Below are positions 58,894-64,000 of a stretch of DNA of 64,000 nt, one piece after another; position 1 is the first letter of the stretch, and the number at the start of each line of letters is the position of its first letter. Both the position numbers and the translations under genes were made by a program. The notes under the pieces are model-generated. The model made no database searches and was not told where the DNA came from. It was given only the letters and a program-made list of their open reading frames with translations. This stretch comes from Allobosea sp. CRIB-10 (lineage in GTDB: Bacteria; Pseudomonadota; Alphaproteobacteria; Rhizobiales; Beijerinckiaceae). The stretch lies in the NCBI RefSeq assembly GCF_900112185.1, contig NZ_FOKP01000013.1, positions 1 through 64,000 on the forward strand, in the 5' to 3' direction.

Positions 58894-61050
58894 TCAGCTG
58901 TGCGCCAGGATGGCGAGCAGCAGCAGCGCGATGATGTTGGTGATCTTGATCGCCGGGTTCACGGCGGGGCCCGCCGTGTCCTTGTAGGGGTCGCCGACGG
59001 TGTCGCCGGTGACCGAGGCCTTGTGCGCCTCCGAGCCCTTGAGATGGCGCACGCCGTCCTTGTCGACGAAGCCGTCCTCGAAGCTCTTCTTCGCGTTGTC
59101 CCAGGCACCGCCGCCCGAGGTCATCGAGATGGCGACGAAGATGCCGGTGACGATCACGCCCATCAGCATGGCGCCGACCGCGGCGAAGGCCTGGTTCTTG
59201 CCGGCGATGGCGTTGATGACGAAGAAGGTCACGATCGGCGCCAGCACCGGCAGCAGCGACGGCACGATCATCTCCTTGATCGCCGCCTTGGTCAGCATGT
59301 CGACGGCACGGCCGTAATCGGGCCGGTCCGTACCTTCCATGATGCCGGGCTTTTCCTTGAACTGCCTGCGGACTTCCTCGACCACCGAGCCCGCCGCCTT
59401 GCCGACCGCGGTCATGCTCATGCCGCCGAAGAGGAAGGGGATCAGGCCGCCGAGCAGCAGGCCGACGACGACGTAAGGGTTCGACAGGGTGAAGTCGACT
59501 GTGACGCCCTTGAAGTACTGGAACGTGGTCGAACCCGCCTTGTTGGCCTCGGCGACGAAGAAATTGAGGTCCGAGGTATAGGCGGCGAACAGCACCAGCG
59601 CTCCGAGGCCGGCCGAGCCGATCGCGTAGCCCTTGGTGATCGCCTTGGTGGTGTTGCCGACCGCGTCGAGCGCGTCGGTGGAGTGGCGGACCTCCTTGGG
59701 CAGGCCGGCCATCTCGGCGATGCCGCCGGCATTGTCGGTGACCGGGCCGAAGGCGTCGAGCGCGACGACGACGCCGGCCAGCGCGAGCATGGCGGTCGTT
59801 GCAATGGCGATGCCGAACAGGCCGGCAAGGCCGTAGGAGACGATGATGCCGGCGATGATCACGATGGTCGGCAGCGCCGTCGATTCCAGCGAGACCGCGA
59901 GGCCCTGGATGACGTTGGTGCCGTGGCCGGTGACCGAGGCCTGGGCGATCGAGACGACCGGGCGCTTGCCGGTGCCGGTGTAGTATTCGGTGATGACGAC
60001 GATCAGCAGCGTCACCGCGAGGCCGACCAGCGCGCAGCCGAACAGCCCGCCCGAGGTGAAGGTCACGCCCTGCACAGTGGTGAACGAGGCGGCAAAGCCA
60101 CCGAACATCAGGTAGTTCACCGCGGCGATGGCGCCGACCGAAAGCACGCCGGCGGCGATGAAGCCCTTGTAGAGCGCGCCCATGATCGACTGGTTGGCGC
60201 CGAGCTTGACGAAGAAGGTGCCGATGATCGAGGTGACGACGCAGGCCGCGCCGATCGCCATCGGATAGAGCATCATCGCGCCGAGAACGGGCTGGCCGGC
60301 GAAGAAGATCGCCGAGAGCACCATGGTCGCGACCAGCGTCACCGCATAGGTCTCGAACAGGTCGGCCGCCATGCCGGCGCAGTCGCCGACATTGTCGCCG
60401 ACATTGTCGGCGATGGTCGCCGGGTTGCGCGGATCGTCCTCGGGAATGCCGGCCTCGACCTTGCCGACGAGGTCGGCGCCGACATCGGCGCCCTTGGTGA
60501 AGATGCCGCCGCCGAGACGGGCGAAGATCGAGATCAGCGAGGCGCCGAAGCCGAGCGCCACGAGCGAGTCGATAACGACGCGATCCGAGGGCGCAAAGCC
60601 CTTCATCCCGGTGAGGAAGCCGTAATAGCAGGCGACCCCCAGCAGAGCGAGGCCGGCGACCAGCATGCCGGTGACAGCGCCGGCCTTGAAGGCGACGTCG
60701 AGTCCCTCGCCGAGCGACTGCATCGCGGCTTGCGCGGTGCGGACATTGGCGCGGACCGAAACGTTCATGCCGATGAAGCCGGCGACGCCCGAGAGCACGG
60801 CGCCGATCAGGAAGCCGATGCCGACATAGGCGCCGAGCAGCCAGATCAGGCCGAGGAAGAGCACGACGCCGACCATGCCGATCGTCATGTACTGGCGCTT
60901 AAGATAAGCCTGCGCGCCTTCCGCCACCGCGCCGGAAATCTCCTGCATGCGCTGGCTGCCGGCATCGCGTTTCATCACGTCGCCATAGGCCCATAAGCCG
61001 TAGACGATCGATAACGCACTCAAGACAATGATGATGAGCAAGGCCGACAT
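58894..61050 (-). CDS. hppA: H+-translocating pyrophosphatase, K+-independent
   Basis: The 718-residue membrane pyrophosphatase with about 16 membrane segments couples PPi hydrolysis to proton pumping. Catalytic acidic motifs include [44 protein letters not shown] (both near 190-240) and DNAKK near the C terminus. The [10 protein letters not shown] motif has Lys at the position that distinguishes K+-independent (Lys) from K+-dependent (Ala) enzymes. It is the form found in Rhodospirillum and other alphaproteobacteria. The leader upstream of the ATG at 61050 contains a strong hairpin. Confidence 0.96.
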   Translation of the reverse strand: MSALLIIIVLSALSIVYGLWAYGDVMKRDAGSQRMQEISGAVAEGAQAYLKRQYMTIGMVGVVLFLGLIWLLGAYVGIGFLIGAVLSGVAGFIGMNVSVRANVRTAQAAMQSLGEGLDVAFKAGAVTGMLVAGLALLGVACYYGFLTGMKGFAPSDRVVIDSLVALGFGASLISIFARLGGGIFTKGADVGADLVGKVEAGIPEDDPRNPATIADNVGDNVGDCAGMAADLFETYAVTLVATMVLSAIFFAGQPVLGAMMLYPMAIGAACVVTSIIGTFFVKLGANQSIMGALYKGFIAAGVLSVGAIAAVNYLMFGGFAASFTTVQGVTFTSGGLFGCALVGLAVTLLIVVITEYYTGTGKRPVVSIAQASVTGHGTNVIQGLAVSLESTALPTIVIIAGIIVSYGLAGLFGIAIATTAMLALAGVVVALDAFGPVTDNAGGIAEMAGLPKEVRHSTDALDAVGNTTKAITKGYAIGSAGLGALVLFAAYTSDLNFFVAEANKAGSTTFQYFKGVTVDFTLSNPYVVVGLLLGGLIPFLFGGMSMTAVGKAAGSVVEEVRRQFKEKPGIMEGTDRPDYGRAVDMLTKAAIKEMIVPSLLPVLAPIVTFFVINAIAGKNQAFAAVGAMLMGVIVTGIFVAISMTSGGGAWDNAKKSFEDGFVDKDGVRHLKGSEAHKASVTGDTVGDPYKDTAGPAVNPAIKITNIIALLLLAILAHS

Positions 61051-61134
61051 CGAATTTCCTATCCCTGAGATTTCGTCATCCGGGGCAGGACACCCCGACG
61101 GAGCCGGTTTTCCGGTTCTTCAAACGCAAGGAAC

Positions 61135-61173
61135 GGCGCTGTCGGCCTGACAAAGAATCAGGCCTGCAGCGCC
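61135..61173. repeat. Strong hairpin upstream of hppA
   Basis: GGCGCTG-TC-GGCCTGA pairs with TCAGGCC-TG-CAGCGCC around a seven-base loop. It lies 85 bases upstream of hppA and could be part of its 5' leader or a boundary with the toxin-antitoxin genes. No T-run follows. Confidence 0.6.
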
Positions 61174-61285
61174 GATCACGAGTGTCGGGCGGGATTGTTG
61201 CCCAGTTTCCGCCAGAATCGCAAACGGATCGGCTGACAATTTTGAAGGGATGTCAGGGCCCTTCACTTGCGCGGGTACAATCGCT

Positions 61286-61309
61286 TATAATGTGTACGTC
61301 GTGCACATT
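61286..61309 (+). promoter_or_regulatory. Toxin-antitoxin promoter with overlapping operator
   Basis: TATAAT at 61286-61291 is a consensus -10 box. AATGTG (61289-61294) and CACATT (61304-61309) are inverted arms beginning within it, the expected place for autorepression by a RHH antitoxin. The -35 element is weak (TTCACT, 18-base spacer). Confidence 0.55.
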
Positions 61310-61322
61310 CGCCGAGGCTACC

Positions 61323-61580
61323 ATGACAACGACCACCATGACGATCCGCCTGCCGGAAGAGGTCAAGGACAAGCTCGGCCGGCTGGCTCAGGCGACGCGG
61401 CGTACGCCCTCTTTCCTCGCTGGCGAGGCGATCGCCGCCTATGTCGCCCGCGAAGCGGCGATCGTCGAAGGGATCGAGCAGGGTATCGATGATCTGAAAG
61501 CCGGGCGCCTCGTCGAGCATGAGACAGCGATGGCGAGGATCTCGGGCAGCATCGACAAGGCCGGCAACGGCAAGCGTTGA
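61323..61580 (+). CDS. RHH (CopG-like) antitoxin
   Basis: The 85-residue protein begins with a ribbon-helix-helix domain (MTIRLPEEVKDKLGRLAQATRRTPSFLAGEAIAAYV, about 6-41), which binds DNA as a dimer. A C-terminal segment that would bind the toxin follows (about 45-85). It represses its own promoter in such pairs, and the palindrome overlapping the -10 box fits this. The ATG at 61323 lies in a GCTACCATG context without a strong ribosome-binding site. Its stop overlaps the toxin start (TGATG). Confidence 0.9.
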   Translation: MTTTTMTIRLPEEVKDKLGRLAQATRRTPSFLAGEAIAAYVAREAAIVEGIEQGIDDLKAGRLVEHETAMARISGSIDKAGNGKR

Positions 61581-61873
61581 TGCGCTCCCTCCTGTGGTCG
61601 GCCGCGGCGCTCGACGATTTCGAGAATGCCATCGCGCGGATTGCAGCTGACGATCGGGAAGCCGCCCGGCGGGTAGCCGCAGCGATCGACCGCGCCGCAC
61701 ACCTGCTGGCGGAGCGCCCGATCGGCCGGCCGGGGCGCGTCACCGGCACCTATGAGAAGACGGTGTCCGGGCTGCCGTGGATCATCGCCTATACCCTCGA
61801 CGGTGACAGGCTCGTCGTGCTGCGCGTGATCCACAGCGCCCGCGACTGGCCGAAGGAGGGCTGGCCCGGTTGA
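61580..61873 (+). CDS. RelE/ParE-family toxin
   Basis: The 97-residue RelE/ParE-fold protein begins LLWSAAALDDFENAIARIA, the typical first helix, and has RPGRVTGTYEKTVSG, followed by IIAYTLDGDRLVVLRVIHSARDWP at the C terminus. These are ParE-like features (the R-x-H-S-x-R-x-W/P end). ParE toxins poison DNA gyrase; RelE relatives cleave mRNA, and the subtype cannot be fixed by eye. The overlap with the antitoxin shows translational coupling. The C terminus is complete, so the module appears intact. Confidence 0.9.
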   Translation: MRSLLWSAAALDDFENAIARIAADDREAARRVAAAIDRAAHLLAERPIGRPGRVTGTYEKTVSGLPWIIAYTLDGDRLVVLRVIHSARDWPKEGWPG

Positions 61874-61876
61874 GTC

Positions 61877-63088
61877 TCAGCCGGCACCGGCGGCCGGCCG
61901 CTTGCCCAGCGCCTGCCACGCGACCAGCGCCAAAGCGACCGCGACCGGCGGGAAGACCAGCCAGTTGACGCTGTCCCAGCCGCCTGCGCTGAGCAGCCCG
62001 CCGGAGGAGAAGGAGGCGATCGCCACCGAGCCGAAGACGAGGAAGTCGTTGGCGGCCTGGACCTTGACCCGTTCCTCGGGGCGGTAGCAATCGGTGACCA
62101 GCGCGGTCGCGCCGATGAAGCCGAAATTCCAGCCGACGCCGAGCAGGACGAGCGCGATCCAGAAATGCGCCACGCTGAGGCCAGACAGGCCGACCACCGC
62201 CGCGAGTGCGGTCAGAACCAGGCCGGCGGCGGTGAGCTTCTCCTTGCCGAAGCGGGCGATCAGGCGACCGGTGAAGAAGCTCGGCGCGAACATGGCGAGC
62301 ACATGCCACTGGATGCCGAGCGCTGCTTCTCCCACCGAATGACCGCACGCGACCATGGCGAGCGGCGCCGCGGTCATGACGAAGCTCATCAGCCCATAGG
62401 TGACGAGCGCGGCGATCACCGAGGCGATGAACTTCGGCTGGCGCATGATCTCGGAGAGTGGCCGGCCACCACTGGACTTCGTCTCTTTCACCGGCGGCGC
62501 GCGCAGCGCCAGCACGACACCGATGGCGATGAGCGCGAGTGCCCCTTGCGCCAGGAAGCTCGCGGCGAAGGGCGCGGCCGGCGTCAGATCGCGCGTCCAG
62601 TAGACCGATTGCGGGCCGATCACCGCCGCCGCCAGCCCACCGATCATCACCCAGGAAATCGCGCGCGGCTTGAAGCTGTCGCTCGCCGTATCGGCCGCGG
62701 CGAAGCGATAGCTCTGGACATAGGAGCCATAGAGCCCGCACAGGAAGGTACCCAAGCAGAACAGCCAGAACAGGCGCTCCGCCACCCCTGTCGCGGCAAT
62801 CGCGGCACCGAACGCGCCGATCAGCGCACCGATGACATAGCCGCTGCGACGGCCGAGCCGGCGCATCATGAACGCCGCGGGAATGACGCCGGCGGCGAGA
62901 CCAAGCTGCATCAGGCTGACCGGGACGGTGGCGAAGGCCTGATTCGTGACCAGTTGCGAGCCGACGATGCCGCCGAGCGAGATCACGATCGCCGGGCTCG
63001 CGCCGCCGAGCGCCTGGGCGCCGGCAAGCACCAGCGCATTGCGCCTGGCGAGCGCATCGCCGTCCATCACCGGAACATGCTGGTTCAT
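61877..63088 (-). CDS. MFS transporter
   Basis: The 403-residue major facilitator superfamily protein has 12 predicted membrane segments. The conserved loop between helices 2 and 3 is MMRRLGRRSGYVIGALIGAFGA (its RxGRR form) and there is a central cytoplasmic loop with KETKSSGGRPLSEIMRQPK. Substrate is unknown; the family branch resembles those of YcaD/uncharacterised alphaproteobacterial exporters. The ATG at 63088 is followed by QHVPVMDGDALARRN. It ends 3 bases before the toxin gene's stop on the other strand. Confidence 0.88.
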   Translation of the reverse strand: MNQHVPVMDGDALARRNALVLAGAQALGGASPAIVISLGGIVGSQLVTNQAFATVPVSLMQLGLAAGVIPAAFMMRRLGRRSGYVIGALIGAFGAAIAATGVAERLFWLFCLGTFLCGLYGSYVQSYRFAAADTASDSFKPRAISWVMIGGLAAAVIGPQSVYWTRDLTPAAPFAASFLAQGALALIAIGVVLALRAPPVKETKSSGGRPLSEIMRQPKFIASVIAALVTYGLMSFVMTAAPLAMVACGHSVGEAALGIQWHVLAMFAPSFFTGRLIARFGKEKLTAAGLVLTALAAVVGLSGLSVAHFWIALVLLGVGWNFGFIGATALVTDCYRPEERVKVQAANDFLVFGSVAIASFSSGGLLSAGGWDSVNWLVFPPVAVALALVAWQALGKRPAAGAG

Positions 63089-63124
63089 CGCAACCGCCGC
63101 CCTTCGCGGCCGTGCGGCCGCCTT

Positions 63125-64000
63125 CTAAAAATGAGCGAAGGAGCCGCGCGCGAATTCTCGCGGCCGGCCCGCTTCGGTATAGCGCACGCTGCCCACCTCG
63201 GCGGTGACGCGCCCGATGCGCGCCAAGCCGAGCCCCACCGCCTCGGCAGCGGCAGCCAGAGAAGGAAATTCTCCTTCGGGGATCGTACAGAGAATTTCGT
63301 AGTCGTCGCCGCCAGTCCAGGCCAGTTCCGCGAGCGCAGGATCGGCCATGACGGCAGCGCGGGCCGCAGGCGAGAGCGGCAGCGCGTCGAGATCGATCTC
63401 GGCACCCGCCTTCGAGGCCGCCAGCAGCTTGGCGAGATCGCCGACCAGGCCGTCCGAAATATCCATCGCGGCCGAGGCATGGGCCTGCAGGGCGGCGGCG
63501 AGCGCGGTGCGCGGCTGCGGATGCAGATAGCGGTCGGCCAGGAAGGCGCGGTCAGCTTCCGAGAGCCTGCCGACCCAGGCAGGCCGATCCGGCCCGTGCG
63601 CTTTGAGCCCGAGCGCACCGTCGCCGATCGTGCCGGTGACGGCGACGACATCACCCGGTTTCGCCCCGGAGCGCAGCACCATGCGGCCGGCGGGAACGCT
63701 GCCGAAGGCGGTGATCGAGAGCGTCAGCGGGCCGGTGGTCGAGACGGTGTCTCCGCCGATCAGCGGGCAGCCGCCCTCCCCGGCCATGGCGGCGAGGCCC
63801 TCGGCGAAGCCGGCGAGCCACTCTTCCGTCCAGCCCCTCGGCAAAGCGAGCGTCAATACGAAGCCGTCGGGCCTGGCGCCCTTGGCGGCGAGATCCGACA
63901 GGTTGACGGCGAGCGCCTTGCGTCCGATCGAAGCCGGCGGATCGTCGGCGAAGAAGTGCACGTCGGCGACGAGCGCGTCCGCCGTGACCACGATCTCATA
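63125..64000 (-). CDS. thiL: Thiamine-monophosphate kinase (5' end beyond window)
   Basis: At least 291 residues of ThiL, a PurM-like ATP-dependent kinase making thiamine diphosphate, are present. Motifs include VTADALVADVHFF near the visible start, SIGRKALAVNLSDLAAKGARP, MDISDGLVGDLAKLL and TGGDDYEILCT. The reading frame is open to the window edge, so the N-terminal part (about 30-40 residues in family members, including the first Gly-rich loop) lies outside. It reads toward the MFS gene with 36 bases between. It is complete at its C terminus. Confidence 0.94.
   Translation of the reverse strand, partial: YEIVVTADALVADVHFFADDPPASIGRKALAVNLSDLAAKGARPDGFVLTLALPRGWTEEWLAGFAEGLAAMAGEGGCPLIGGDTVSTTGPLTLSITAFGSVPAGRMVLRSGAKPGDVVAVTGTIGDGALGLKAHGPDRPAWVGRLSEADRAFLADRYLHPQPRTALAAALQAHASAAMDISDGLVGDLAKLLAASKAGAEIDLDALPLSPAARAAVMADPALAELAWTGGDDYEILCTIPEGEFPSLAAAAEAVGLGLARIGRVTAEVGSVRYTEAGRPREFARGSFAHF

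Noticed and set aside
58837-60996. A 719-codon open frame antisense to hppA
   Set aside because: It is a shadow of hppA; the translation is an Asp/Arg/Gly-rich sequence typical of antisense high-GC frames.
1-64000. CRISPR array, prophage or defence island
   Set aside because: No regularly spaced direct repeats, cas, phage structural or restriction-modification genes were seen; the only defence-like module is the toxin-antitoxin pair at 61.3 kb.

Overview
The window is a 64 kb stretch of high-GC chromosome from an alphaproteobacterium of the order Hyphomicrobiales (Rhizobiales). Gene content and sequence style point to Bosea or a close relative, but this is an inference from families and gene order, without a marker-gene search. 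Supporting signs are the block plsX-fabH-ihfA-merR preceded by a DUF177 gene and a cytochrome bc1 chaperone, a K+-independent H+-pyrophosphatase, DUF3126, DUF1236, DUF2842 and BTLCP proteins, CtrA-type boxes (TTAA-N7-TTAA) and an EcfG-type promoter (GGAAC-N16-CGTT). No prophage, insertion sequence, integrase or CRISPR array was seen. Most of the window is ordinary chromosomal backbone with a moderately accessory polysaccharide region.

Layout: 0.1-5.9 kb holds a two-gene membrane operon (DUF2157, GDYXXLXY), thrS, a small Cys-rich exported protein, yidD and a PAP2 phosphatase. 5.9-12 kb holds a NifU-like scaffold gene, folE, hisI, a patatin, a CBS-pair protein, a rhomboid protease, and PAS and PilZ signalling genes. 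A candidate small RNA with a CtrA box lies at about 10.45-10.6 kb. 12-21.4 kb holds exported or envelope proteins, a gamma-carbonic anhydrase, a serine hydrolase, an unusual SHMT-like enzyme divergent from a LysR gene, and a zincin-like protein. 21.5-22.6 kb is rplM-rpsI with a terminator-like leader. 22.6-30.8 kb is metabolic: thioesterase, enoyl-CoA hydratase, CoA-binding protein, a solute-binding protein with a flavoprotein hydroxylase, metY, a chlorite-dismutase-like gene and ctaA.

31-46 kb is a polysaccharide region in two blocks. Block one (31.0-38.1 kb) has a deacetylase, a FemAB/GNAT-like acyltransferase, a Wzc-like chain-length protein that lacks a P-loop, a Wza-like exporter and a GT4 glycosyltransferase. 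Block two (41.1-45.9 kb) has an initiating sugar-phosphate transferase, an O-antigen ligase/polymerase, an acyltransferase and a methyltransferase. They are separated by a sulfite dehydrogenase pair and a two-gene SMR transporter. The parts list resembles holdfast or unipolar polysaccharide systems, and two CtrA-like boxes lie in its promoters.

46-52.3 kb carries a stress ferritin-like gene behind an EcfG-type promoter, a LysR-DoxX / ring-cleaving dioxygenase / esterase cluster resembling quinone-detoxification operons, several small exported or membrane proteins, tRNA-Pro(GGG), and a guanidine exporter gene preceded by what looks like a guanidine-II riboswitch. 52.3-57.4 kb is the lipid-synthesis block (merR, ihfA, fabH, plsX, DUF177, bc1 chaperone, and bamE on the other strand). 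57.5-64 kb has an EamA transporter, hppA, a RHH/ParE toxin-antitoxin pair, an MFS transporter and the 3' part of thiL, which runs off the window. Three families of intergenic palindromic repeats are present, each with recognisable internal architecture.
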